The notes below the pieces were generated by a model. That model had not been told where the DNA came from. It saw nothing but the letters and a program-made list of their open reading frames with translations, and did not search any database. A stretch of DNA of 14,621 bases from Candidatus Dormiibacterota bacterium. GTDB lineage: Bacteria; Chloroflexota; Dormibacteria; UBA8260; Bog-877. Shown here one piece after another: positions 1 to 6,670 of this stretch (the stretch's first letter is position 1; every line of letters begins with the position of its first letter). The DNA is taken from positions 4,433 to 19,053 of the forward strand of contig PLTL01000257.1 of assembly GCA_003164475.1 (NCBI GenBank), in the 5' to 3' direction. The position numbers were made by a program, and so were the translations under genes.

Positions 1-420
1 CCGCTCCACCCGGGCCTCCCATGCCGGCGAACTTCCCGGGGCCGGGCTCCGGGAAGAGACAGCTCCTCGCCGGAAGTCCACTGATTTAGTATAGTATTGG
101 CGATGAAGCCCCTTCCGGCAGATGAGTCCCTGTGCATCGGGGCCTGGATCTCGGAGTTCGCTCCGCCGTTGCTGGTGGCTGAGGCTCGGGTTCCCTCTGG
201 CGTGAGCGCTGCCAAGGGTCAGCAGGACCAGCTCTCCCTCGCGGCTACCGCGACCGAGGGCCCGAGCCGCGTGGCATGCCAGGCCTCTTCGAACCGCGGC
301 GGGGCCAAGCCTGGGCATGTTGCCGGGACGAGCGCCGACAAGACGGCCGTCACCAGCTCGATCCCAGTCCTGAAGTGACCGCGACCCCGATCGGGACGCC
401 CAGCCGCACGGAGCCAGGCA
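1..420. other. Intergenic region upstream of the desulfurase-like gene
   Basis: No convincing gene is visible. A 93-codon frame starting at the TTG at 97 and a 100-codon frame on the other strand have low-complexity Ala/Gly/Ser/Arg-rich products and no recognisable motif, so I leave them out. The stretch has a hairpin at 32-56 and one AT-rich island at about 82-98 that contains two overlapping TAGTAT hexamers (87-92 and 92-97). The island could be a -10 region for the gene at 421, but I see no matching -35 box. If it is used, the leader would exceed 300 nt. No known riboswitch consensus was recognised. Confidence 0.4.
32..56. terminator. Hairpin, possible terminator of a gene left of the window
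   Basis: CTTCCCGG (32-39) pairs perfectly with CCGGGAAG (49-56). Inner pairs 40-42 with 46-48 extend this to about 11 bp closed by a 3-nt loop. No T-run follows on either strand, so this is a strong GC hairpin rather than a textbook intrinsic terminator. Confidence 0.3.
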
Positions 421-1833
421 ATGGCCGTTTCTGAGTGGGTCCGGCCCACGACGAGGCCGGCACTGCTCGGTGAGCCGATGGAGGTGCCCCTGGTCACCGG
501 CGAGTCCCGCCGGTACGTCAACCTCGACTACGCGGCCAGCACGCCCCCACTCGCAGACGTGATCGGGGCGCTCAACCAGTTCCTGCCCTACTACAGCAGC
601 ATCCACCGCGGTACTGGCTACAAGTCGCAGATAGCCACCGCTGCCTACGAAGGTGCCCGGGCGGCCGTCCACGCATTCTTTCGAGCGCGCTCCGACGATG
701 TCGTGGTCTTCACCCGCAACACCACGGAGTCCATCAACCTGCTGGCGGGGTCCCTCCCCGACGGGGCTTCCGTGGTGGCCTTCTCCTCTGAGCATCACGC
801 CAACCTGTTGCCCTGGCAGAGAGGTAATCTGCGGGCCACCTACCTGGGTAATCCCCGCAGCGCACAGGAAGCCATCGACAGGCTCGACGAGCACCTTCAG
901 GGCACCGGTACCGACTTGGTGGCCATCACCGGTGCTTCCAACGTTACCGGCGAGCTTTGGCCAGTGGCTGACCTGGCTGAGGTGGCACACAGGCACGGGG
1001 CCCGGTTGCTGCTGGACGCCGCCCAGCTGGCACCACACTCCCCAGTCAGCGTCGCCGCGCTGGGAGTGGATTACCTGGTCGCCTCCGGGCACAAGATGTA
1101 CGCGCCCTTCGGGGCCGGGGTGCTGATTGGGCGGCCCGACTGGTTGCAGCGATTTGCCCCGTTTCTGCGTGGTGGCGGAGCGGTGGAGTTTGTCACGACG
1201 AGCGAAGTCCTCTGGACGGCGCTTCCCGATCGCCAGGAGGCCGGCACGCCCAACGTTGCCGGCGCGGTGGCGCTCGGCGCCGCGGTGCAGCTGCTCGGCA
1301 ACTATGGCATGAGCCGTCTGGCCACTGAGGAGTCGGCTCTGGCCCGCTATGCGCGTGCACGAATGGAGGAGATTCCAGCCGTGGACGTGTATCGGCTTTG
1401 GGGTGCCGAGGCGGACCGAATCGGGGTGGTGCCCTTTAATGTCCGCGGTTACGAACACGCTCACCTGGCTGCCATTCTCAGCGCCGAGTTTGGTATCGGC
1501 GTCCGCCACGGATGCTTCTGTGCCCATCCCCTGATGCTGGATCTGCTCCACGTGGACGCCGCTGAGGCAGCTCGGGTGAGGAGCAGGCTCAGACAAGGCG
1601 ATAGGCGGCACGTGCCCGGTGCGATCAGGATGAGTATCGGGCTGGGAACCACCAGGGAAGATATTGATTACCTGGTTGAAGCGCTGGCTCGGATCGTCTC
1701 CGACGGTCCCCGATGGACCTACTCTCTCAGCCGCGAGAGCGGTGAGTTTACGCCGGATCCTGACCCACGGCCGTGGCCGGCGCTCACGGTTGGCTTGTCT
1801 CGCCGGGCTCCCGGGCGGGTCGGCAGCTCCTGA
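421..1833 (+). CDS. Cysteine desulfurase-like class-V aminotransferase (PLP enzyme)
   Basis: A fold-type I PLP enzyme of the cysteine desulfurase/SufS-like group. Such enzymes take sulfur from cysteine, leaving alanine and an enzyme persulfide for transfer to acceptors. Visible landmarks are the histidine stack in SSEHHAN (H125/H126), the aspartate in LLLDAAQ (D199), Q202, the Schiff-base lysine in SGHKMY (K225), and RHGCFCAHP with C365 and C367 where the catalytic cysteine loop sits. GTTREDIDYL near residue 410 is the usual C-terminal motif. At 470 residues it is about 50-60 longer than SufS because of a Pro/Arg-rich tail. The ATG at 421 has GGAG 6 nt upstream; an in-frame ATG at 478 is an alternative. 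It stands alone, convergent with the DsrE2 gene, so a role as sulfur donor to the sulfur carriers is only inference. It could instead act in general sulfur assimilation or as another class-V lyase. Confidence 0.88.
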   Translation: MAVSEWVRPTTRPALLGEPMEVPLVTGESRRYVNLDYAASTPPLADVIGALNQFLPYYSSIHRGTGYKSQIATAAYEGARAAVHAFFRARSDDVVVFTRNTTESINLLAGSLPDGASVVAFSSEHHANLLPWQRGNLRATYLGNPRSAQEAIDRLDEHLQGTGTDLVAITGASNVTGELWPVADLAEVAHRHGARLLLDAAQLAPHSPVSVAALGVDYLVASGHKMYAPFGAGVLIGRPDWLQRFAPFLRGGGAVEFVTTSEVLWTALPDRQEAGTPNVAGAVALGAAVQLLGNYGMSRLATEESALARYARARMEEIPAVDVYRLWGAEADRIGVVPFNVRGYEHAHLAAILSAEFGIGVRHGCFCAHPLMLDLLHVDAAEAARVRSRLRQGDRRHVPGAIRMSIGLGTTREDIDYLVEALARIVSDGPRWTYSLSRESGEFTPDPDPRPWPALTVGLSRRAPGRVGSS

Positions 1834-1867
1834 CGCTCGCAAGTGAGAAGTTGCAGCTGGATGTCAG

Positions 1868-1898
1868 CGGGCAGGTACCGGACGTTGGGTACCGCCCG
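1868..1898. repeat. Inverted repeat 35 nt after the desulfurase-like gene
   Basis: CGGGC (1868-1872), a bulged A, then GGTACC (1874-1879) pair with GGTACCGCCCG (1888-1898). That gives 11 bp around an 8-nt loop. No T-run follows. It may protect or end the mRNA of the upstream gene. Confidence 0.4.
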
Positions 1899-2000
1899 AG
1901 GATGTCCCGTCTGTGTCAAGGGGCCTTCCCGCTCTCCGGCAGCTGGGGCGGCACTGGTGCGATCCGACTACCTGGCCGCGGCCCAGCCAAGTCGCGTGGG

Positions 2001-2038
2001 AGGAGGCTGCTCTCCTGGGGCGTGGAAAGCAGCCTCCT
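2001..2038 (+). terminator. 11-bp hairpin, candidate terminator
   Basis: AGGAGGCTGCT (2001-2011) is perfectly complementary to AGCAGCCTCCT (2028-2038), with a 16-nt loop. A short GACTTT follows on the + strand. It lies about 170 nt after the stop of the desulfurase-like gene. The T-run is too short for a confident intrinsic terminator. Confidence 0.35.
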
Positions 2039-2146
2039 GACTTTGGATCCTGAACCACCCCGCTCATGGCGGCGGCCGGCATTGCGCGACCGAGGACCGC
2101 GACTGCCTGAGGACGGCCACGGTGCAGGCGGCCGATGGTTCTGGGC

Positions 2147-2174
2147 GCTGACCTCACGCTGTCGGGAGGTCAGC
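2147..2174. repeat. 9-bp inverted repeat
   Basis: GCTGACCTC (2147-2155) pairs perfectly with GAGGTCAGC (2166-2174) around a 10-nt loop. Its GAGGTCA core recurs in the left arm of the larger repeat at 2202-2239. Confidence 0.4.
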
Positions 2175-2201
2175 CCTCTGCGCGGAGGTTGACGGAGTCA
2201 G

Positions 2202-2239
2202 GGCGAGGTCACGCCGCGACAGGGCGGCGTGACCTCGCC
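2202..2239. terminator. Perfect 16-bp inverted repeat, candidate bidirectional terminator
   Basis: GGCGAGGTCACGCCGC (2202-2217) is exactly complementary to GCGGCGTGACCTCGCC (2224-2239), with a 6-nt loop GACAGG. A G-T wobble at 2201/2240 extends it on the + strand transcript. It lies between convergent genes, 124 nt beyond the DsrE2 stop, so it could end transcription in both directions. Neither side has a T-run, so a protein-binding or RNA-stability role is also possible. Confidence 0.5.
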
Positions 2240-2362
2240 TACCGACGGAAATCCGCCTCGAATTCGCCGCTCCTCACCCGCCGCTGGGCAGCGGCAGTTG
2301 CCTGGCAACGACAGGGGCCCATCTCAAGGTTGGCCCCGGACTCGAGGCCGTCGCGGGACATG

Positions 2363-2926
2363 TCAGATGAGGAGCGAGATGTCAGCATCTGAGGCCCAAT
2401 CGAGGAACGTGGCGGCGCCGCAGGGTGCCTCCGCGCCGGCCATGAAGTCAGCTGTCTTGTAGCCGAACACTTCCATGGTCATCGCGCACGGTATGAGCCG
2501 GACTCCGCTGGCGACGGCCGCCTCCAGGAGATCGCCGATTGACGCAACCCCGTGGGCCTTGAACATCGACTTCATGACGGAGGTGCCCAGCGAGGTCATC
2601 CCCGGGATCGCTCCCACCAAGTTAGGGACCGGCATGGGCATGGCCGGGTTGCCCAGGGGTGCTACCTTCAGCTTGGTCTGCTTCTGGCGGTGGATGATGT
2701 TCAGCCCGTAAAACGTGAAAAAGATGGCGGCGTCCCAGCCCAGGGCGGCGGCGGTGGTGGCCAGAATGAGGGGAGGGTAGGCCATGTCGAGGGTTCCCTT
2801 GGTGGAGATCACTGCGAGCTTCTTGACCCGCGCCGCCTCCTTCTGAGCCCTCTCGGCCAAGTAGTCGTCGACGGCCTGCCGGACCAGTCTCTCCATCTCC
2901 TCAGGGGCAGATGCCTGAGCCTGCAT
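2363..2926 (-). CDS. dsrE2: DsrE2-type sulfurtransferase (DsrE/DsrF-like family)
   Basis: A 187-residue DsrE2-type protein, a family of sulfur carriers found next to tusA and sHdr or Dsr genes in sulfur oxidisers. Recognisable stretches are KGTLDMAYPPLILATTAAA (residues 43-61), IFFTFYGLNII (68-78), GNPAMPMPVPNLVG (92-105), and C147 in LIPCAMTMEVFG, the expected persulfide cysteine. The C-terminal AATFLDWASDADISLLI also fits the family. C169 is a second cysteine. The first 35 residues form a charged helix, probably coiled coil, and residues 48-78 are hydrophobic, so membrane association is possible. The ATG at 2924-2926 has GGAGGG about 6 nt upstream. It is divergent from another DsrE-family gene at 3075 and shares its control region, so the two are probably co-regulated sulfur-trafficking proteins feeding the sHdr system. 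The family call is sure; the sulfur partner is inferred. Confidence 0.9.
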   Translation of the reverse strand: MQAQASAPEEMERLVRQAVDDYLAERAQKEAARVKKLAVISTKGTLDMAYPPLILATTAAALGWDAAIFFTFYGLNIIHRQKQTKLKVAPLGNPAMPMPVPNLVGAIPGMTSLGTSVMKSMFKAHGVASIGDLLEAAVASGVRLIPCAMTMEVFGYKTADFMAGAEAPCGAATFLDWASDADISLLI

Positions 2927-2975
2927 TGCAATCCCTCCGCGTTGGCCGCGTCCGCAACCCCCGGATCAGCCGGGC

Positions 2976-3006
2976 AACCGCATTCGGATAACCGCATATT
3001 ATATAG
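2976..3006. promoter_or_regulatory. Divergent promoter region with a repeated octamer
   Basis: The 148 bases between the two divergent DsrE-family genes hold the most AT-rich stretch of the window. The minus strand reads TATAAT at 3003-2998, a perfect -10 box about 72 nt from the DsrE2 start. The plus strand reads TATATA at 3000-3005, about 70 nt from the start at 3075. The octamer AACCGCAT occurs twice as a direct repeat at 2976-2983 and 2990-2997, starts 14 nt apart, and touches these boxes. It looks like an operator. No good -35 boxes are visible, which suits activator-dependent or non-standard promoters. Confidence 0.5.
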
Positions 3007-3074
3007 GGAGATGCTGTGTACCCCATCATCGCCGGTAGGACCCTGGACCGGTCAGCGCTTCGGAGGAGGCGGCC

Positions 3075-3449
3075 ATGGCGAATAGGTTGCTGATAATGAT
3101 GACCTCGGGCCCCGATTCCCCCCACCGGCTGGGCACGCCTTTCTTCCAGGCGATGGCCGCCGCCGCGCTCGATCATGAGGTCTTGATCGTGACCACGATG
3201 GACGCCACCCTCCTCTTCAAGAAGGGGGTTGCCGAGCGGCTGACGGTCAAAGAGGGTGCCGACAAGACGGTCCTGGACTTCATTCGGGAGGCGAAGTCAG
3301 CGGGCGTGGCGATGTATGTCTGTCCCGCCTCGCTGTCGCTGCACGATCTGACCATGGAGGACCTCATCCCCGAGGTCGACGGCGCCATGGGCGCGGCCCG
3401 CTACTCCGAGGTGGGGCTGGACGACGACTGTCGGGTGTTCTGCTACTGA
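3075..3449 (+). CDS. DsrE-family sulfur carrier (DsrE3-like)
   Basis: A 124-residue soluble DsrE/DsrF-like protein with the family alpha/beta pattern: MANRLLIMMTSGPDSPHRLG at the N-terminus, a hydrophobic strand HEVLIVTTMDAT, and the GVAMYVCPASLSLHDL segment with C83 as the probable persulfide-carrying cysteine. The C-terminus DDDCRVFCY adds C119 and C123, so a redox pair or metal site is possible. In sHdr organisms, DsrE3-type proteins exchange sulfane sulfur with TusA. The ATG at 3075 has GGAGGAGG 6 nt upstream (3062-3069). It is divergently paired with the DsrE2 gene and is followed on the same strand by a possible small ORF and a ubiquitin-like gene. The subclass assignment (DsrE3A versus other DsrE types) is from memory of the motif and should be treated as likely, not certain. 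Confidence 0.85.
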   Translation: MANRLLIMMTSGPDSPHRLGTPFFQAMAAAALDHEVLIVTTMDATLLFKKGVAERLTVKEGADKTVLDFIREAKSAGVAMYVCPASLSLHDLTMEDLIPEVDGAMGAARYSEVGLDDDCRVFCY

Positions 3450-3646
3450 TGGCTGCCCCGAGCCCCTCCGCACGATGCATGATCATCAGTCGGTGCCAGA
3501 CGTCCTCACACCTTGTCAGTCCCGACCGGTCGCCGCTGACCTCCCGCTCGGCGCCTGCCGCCACTGCGGCTTGCTCCACCCTCATCAGGGAGAATCCCAG
3601 TGAAGGCGAGTGGGGCCACCGGGTCGGGGCCGGGGGCCGCGAGTGA
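3449..3646 (+). CDS. Possible small ORF bridging two genes
   Basis: A 65-codon frame starts with ATG inside the stop of the DsrE-like gene (TGATG, 1-nt overlap). It ends with a GTGA 4-nt overlap at the start of the ubiquitin-like gene. The third codon position is mostly G or C, as in its neighbours. The product is Ser/Pro/Arg-rich with three cysteines and no recognised motif or domain. The exact tiling argues for translation, at least as a coupling device. The lack of homology signals argues against a folded protein. Treat it as a weak call. Confidence 0.25.
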   Translation: MAAPSPSARCMIISRCQTSSHLVSPDRSPLTSRSAPAATAACSTLIRENPSEGEWGHRVGAGGRE

Positions 3647-3906
3647 ATGCCGCCGATCTCGCCCGTATCAGCGTTTCATGGGGTGGTGAGACGACGGAGT
3701 TCGCCTTGGCGTGGGAGACGACGCTAGGCGAGGTTGAGCGGCTGGCGTCGGAAGCGCTCGGGATCAACGCGCTTATTGGCATCGAGCTCTGGTGCGTGGA
3801 CGGGACTTGCATGTCCGGCAAGCTGGACAGAACCCTGGGCGAAATCAGAGAGAGGCTCATCTGCCCCAGACGCACATTCGAGTTCCGCCCGATCCGGTCG
3901 ACTTAG
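3643..3906 (+). CDS. Small ubiquitin-like (beta-grasp) protein, function unknown
   Basis: An 87-residue protein with a beta-grasp pattern: strand ISVSWGG, strand TEFALAW, helix TTLGEVERLASEALG, then IELWCVDGTCMSGK, LDRTLGEIRERL, and a final strand FEFRP. This resembles ubiquitin-like bacterial domains. It lacks a C-terminal di-glycine (it ends FRPIRST), so it is not an obvious sulfur-transfer protein of the ThiS/MoaD thiocarboxylate kind. Three cysteines occur (two in WCVDGTC, one in LICPRR). I chose the GTG at 3643 because it overlaps the preceding frame by 4 nt and has a G-run 6 nt upstream. A GTG at 3610 would add an unlikely Gly/Pro/Arg-rich leader. It is likely co-transcribed with the DsrE-like gene. 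I do not recognise a named family, and the fold call rests on pattern only. Confidence 0.6.
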   Translation: MNAADLARISVSWGGETTEFALAWETTLGEVERLASEALGINALIGIELWCVDGTCMSGKLDRTLGEIRERLICPRRTFEFRPIRST

Positions 3907-4395
3907 CCGGCGCGGACCGCGAGGCTTCGATCCCGCATCGCTTCCACTCGCGACCGGGCGATTCCGAGCTGCAACGCCCTGCCTGCATCCGGTTGGTGTG
4001 GAAGGCTCGGGTGCCGCGTAAGGGCAAGGTCCCCGCTCCCGAACCTCGGCCCTGGTGCGGGCCGGAGCCACCCCAGTCTGCGCTAGCCTTCGCCGCGCCG
4101 ATGAGCCGCCGGCCTTGCGCCGATTGGTAGCCCCTCTACCAACCACAGCACGGTGCCGAGTCCGCTTCGCCCTGGCCGCAGCCCAAGTACCACAGGGCTT
4201 CAGAGTCAAGCGCCATCGCCTGGGAACAGGATTCGCAGCCACGCGCTACACTTGGCTTGCAAGGGGATGCGCGCCTGCTCGGATAGCGCGGGTTGAAACG
4301 GGCACTCTGGTCAGGACGGCGTTTCCGCAACGCATTCCGGCTGCTGAACCGACTTTTGACGCAAGACCGAGGTAGGCAGAGGAGACAGGGAGTCC
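3907..4395. other. Intergenic region before the sHdr operon
   Basis: No supported gene. Frames on both strands (for example 4055-4375 + and 3724-4242 -) are Arg/Ala/Pro-rich and motif-free. The promoter of the four-gene sHdr operon should lie here, but no convincing -10/-35 pair was found. TTGCAA at 4257-4262 and TACACT at 4248-4253 are isolated weak candidates, and TTGACG at 4356-4361 has no -10 at the right distance. CAACGCATTCCGG (4328-4340) resembles the AACCGCAT/TCGGA sequence in the DsrE control region and may be a related operator. Confidence 0.4.
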
Positions 4396-5610
4396 ATGCC
4401 CGACAAGCCGTCCCCTACCGCCATCGGTTCGCCCGCGGTCCCGGGACTGATGAGGAAGTTCGAGCGGGACCCCGCCAAGGCTCCGACCGAGGACTTGCGC
4501 GAGGCCATCTTCGAGCTGGAACGTCAGGGGGAATGGGTGGTTCAGCGCGTGCCCGAGCCCTACATCGAGGTCGAGACCAAGTACGGGCGGAAGAAGAAGA
4601 TCCCCGTCCAACACACCTGGCATCACAAGAGCTGTGGTCAATGTGGCCACATCCCCGGCTACTCGACGTCCATCTTCTGGCTGCACCGGGCTCTCGAGCT
4701 GGACTACGATGATCCCCGCGACCAGACCTCCTGCACAGCCTGGAACTACTACGCCTCGGCCACCTCCAACGTCGGAGCGCAGGCGGCGGTGGCGCAACGC
4801 AATTTCGCCGCCGCGTATGAGGCGGGATACTACCCGCTGATCCACTGCGGGACCAGCTACGGCCACTACAAAGAGGTCCGGGAGCAGCTGGTCCACAGTC
4901 CGGAGCTGCGCCACCAGGTGCGGGACATCATGGCCCGCCTGGGCAAGCCCCTGGTGGTCCCAGAGGAGATCGTGCACTACAGCGAGTGGGTGCACGCGAT
5001 GCGTCAGGAGTTCGCCAAGCGTCGAGTTCTGGACTTCTCCGACATCACCGTCACTGTGCATCCTGCCTGCCACTACTACAAGCTGGTCGCCGAGGACGCA
5101 ATCTACGACGAGGACATTTACAGTGGCCAGCGGACCGCCATCGTGTCGGCCGTGGTCCAGGCCATGGGGGCCAAGGTCGCGGACTACTCCACCTGGTTCG
5201 ACTGCTGTGGCTTCGGGTTCCGCCACATTCTGGCGCAGCGCGACTTCAGCCGCTCCTTTGCGACGCTTCGCAAGATCGAGGTCATGAAGAACGAGGCCAA
5301 TCCCGACGTGGTCCTGACCCATGACACCGGCTGTGTCACAACCTTGGACAGGAGCCAGTTCGTAGGCCGGGCCAAGGGGTACAACGTCGGCGTACCGGTG
5401 ATGTCGGAGGCCCAGTTCGTGGCCCTGGCGCTGGGTGCTCATCCCTACCGCGTCTGCCAGCTTCACTGGCACTCCACCGATTACCGTCCGCTGCTGGAGA
5501 AGATGGGTATCGACTGGGAAGCACGCTGGGCCGAGTTCGAGGAGGACTTGAGACGGATTCAGAGCGGTGAGATGGAGTACCTGACCTGGGGGCAGACCGG
5601 TGTCAAGTGA
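4396..5610 (+). CDS. shdrB1: sHdrB1-like heterodisulfide reductase subunit B (CCG-domain protein)
   Basis: An Hdr subunit-B-like protein of 404 residues, expected to bind an unusual Fe-S cluster at which disulfide or sulfane-sulfur chemistry occurs in the cytoplasmic sHdr complex. The C-terminal CCG domain is complete: HPACHYY with C225, FDCCGFGFR with C270-C271, and HDTGC with C313. The N-terminal domain is atypical. It has KSCGQCGH (C80, C83), then SCTAW (C113) where CCG is expected, and HCGTSYGHY (C151), so this half may bind a different cluster or none. The protein also has an extra charged N-terminus of about 70 residues compared with the roughly 300-residue HdrB. The ATG at 4396 follows a GGGAG. 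It is first in a tight operon and its end overlaps the shdrA start by 11 nt. Its usual partner shdrC1 is not adjacent but on the convergent strand at 10005-10688. Confidence 0.87.
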   Translation: MPDKPSPTAIGSPAVPGLMRKFERDPAKAPTEDLREAIFELERQGEWVVQRVPEPYIEVETKYGRKKKIPVQHTWHHKSCGQCGHIPGYSTSIFWLHRALELDYDDPRDQTSCTAWNYYASATSNVGAQAAVAQRNFAAAYEAGYYPLIHCGTSYGHYKEVREQLVHSPELRHQVRDIMARLGKPLVVPEEIVHYSEWVHAMRQEFAKRRVLDFSDITVTVHPACHYYKLVAEDAIYDEDIYSGQRTAIVSAVVQAMGAKVADYSTWFDCCGFGFRHILAQRDFSRSFATLRKIEVMKNEANPDVVLTHDTGCVTTLDRSQFVGRAKGYNVGVPVMSEAQFVALALGAHPYRVCQLHWHSTDYRPLLEKMGIDWEARWAEFEEDLRRIQSGEMEYLTWGQTGVK

Positions 5611-6670
5611 TTGCATCCTCGTCATCGGAGGAGGCCCGGCGGGCCTGGAGGCAGCCCGTGGGGCGGCCGACCTGGGCAGCGAGGTTGTCCTGGTCGAGCG
5701 CAGAGAACGGCTGGGCGGCACCCCGGATGCTGCCGGCTTCTCTTCCTTCGCACTCGACAGCCGTCCCGCTCAGGAGGTGCTGGACGTGGCTCGCCAGGCG
5801 GTGCTCACCCATCCGCTGGTCAGGGTCCACCTTGAGACGGAGGTTGTCTCCTTCGGGGGAGAGTTGGGCGCATTCCAGGCGACCCTCAAGGCCGCCGACG
5901 GATTGACGACCGACATCGGTTGCGGTGCGGCGATCATCGCCACCGGCTTCGACCACTTCGACCCCGGCCGGGAGACCCAGTCCTACGGTTACTACGAGTA
6001 TGAGGATGTCATCACGCTGGTCGATGCCGAGCGCATGGTGGCGGCCAAGAACTTTGTGCGCCCGTCCACCGGCGAGCCTCCCGAGCAGGTCTGCTTCATC
6101 CAGTGCGTAGGATCCCGGGATCGCCGTATTGGCAACGAGTACTGCTCCAAGGTGTGTTGCGGCGTCGCCACCAAGGAGGCTTCCGAGATAAGGAAGCTGG
6201 TCCCCGACTGCCGTGTCTTCGTCTTCTACATCGACATGCGGATGTACGGGTTCTGGGAGGACCGGATCTACTGGAAGGCTCAGGAACAGCACCACGTGAA
6301 CTTCGTGCGCGGCATCGTCACCGAGATCACCCGCCGGGGTGACCGCCTGCTGATAAAGGGCGAGGACACGACCATGAACCGTCCCATCGAGATCCCCATG
6401 GACGTGGTGATCCTCTCGGTGGGCATGGTGCCCTCAGAAGGGACCCGGGCCGTGGGCCGGCTGCTGGGGGTTGCCCAGGAGAAGCACGGCTTCATCGCCC
6501 CCTTGGAGAACGTTCTCGACCCCGTCAGCACCTCGGTGCCGGGTATCTACGTCGCTGGCGCGGCGGCCGGGCCCAAGGACCTCGACGACAGCGTCTCCAT
6601 GGCTGGGGCCGCTGCCATGAAGGCGGTGGCCGCGCTCCGCCGGAAGTCCCCGGAACCCGTGGCGGGATGA
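5600..6670 (+). CDS. shdrA: sHdrA-like FAD-containing heterodisulfide reductase subunit A
   Basis: The flavin subunit of the sHdr complex (356 residues, the usual length of the short sHdrA form; methanogen HdrA is much longer). CILVIGGGPAGLEAA near residue 10 is the FAD-binding Rossmann motif, followed by VERRERLGG. CFIQCVGSRDRR (C165, C169) and NEYCSKVCC (C182, C186, C187) are the hallmark Fe-S ligand motifs of HdrA. GIYVAGAAAGPKDLDDSV near residue 315 is the second FAD motif. The GTG start at 5600 lies inside the end of shdrB1 (11-nt overlap) with a G-rich Shine-Dalgarno upstream. The stop overlaps the next ATG (ATGA). In this family the FAD collects electrons from the Fe-S centres. Here they probably go on to ETF, whose alpha subunit is at the right end of the window. 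Confidence 0.92.
   Translation: MSSDCILVIGGGPAGLEAARGAADLGSEVVLVERRERLGGTPDAAGFSSFALDSRPAQEVLDVARQAVLTHPLVRVHLETEVVSFGGELGAFQATLKAADGLTTDIGCGAAIIATGFDHFDPGRETQSYGYYEYEDVITLVDAERMVAAKNFVRPSTGEPPEQVCFIQCVGSRDRRIGNEYCSKVCCGVATKEASEIRKLVPDCRVFVFYIDMRMYGFWEDRIYWKAQEQHHVNFVRGIVTEITRRGDRLLIKGEDTTMNRPIEIPMDVVILSVGMVPSEGTRAVGRLLGVAQEKHGFIAPLENVLDPVSTSVPGIYVAGAAAGPKDLDDSVSMAGAAAMKAVAALRRKSPEPVAG

Larger units (their letters stand above)
1834..2362. other. Hairpin-rich intergenic region between convergent genes
   Basis: This 529-base gap separates the 3' ends of the desulfurase-like gene and the DsrE2 gene. Open frames here (for example 1773-2192 + and 1864-2157 -) give Arg/Gly/Pro-rich products with no motif and no good ribosome binding site, so no gene is called. 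It contains at least four inverted repeats, at 1868-1898, 2001-2038, 2147-2174 and 2202-2239, far more than two terminators need. Repeated GAGGTCA occurs at 2166 and 2206, with the related GAGGTTGA at 2185. Confidence 0.5.

Noticed and set aside
97..378. 93-codon frame with TTG start just after the AT-rich island
   Set aside because: Low-complexity product, no clear Shine-Dalgarno, no motif, and a better-supported gene follows at 421.
1773..2192. 139-codon frame overlapping the end of the desulfurase-like gene
   Set aside because: Starts well inside a real gene in another frame and encodes an Arg/Gly/Pro-rich sequence without features.
3724..4242. 172-codon minus-strand frame before the shdr operon
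   Set aside because: Arg/Ala-rich, overlaps the ubiquitin-like gene antisense, and shows no motif.
4356..4361. TTGACG as -35 box for the shdr operon
   Set aside because: No -10-like hexamer 16-19 nt downstream; the spacing would fall on GAGGAG near the ribosome binding site.
4246..5721. 491-codon open frame on the minus strand
   Set aside because: Antisense shadow of shdrB1, which has clear CCG motifs and a good ribosome binding site.
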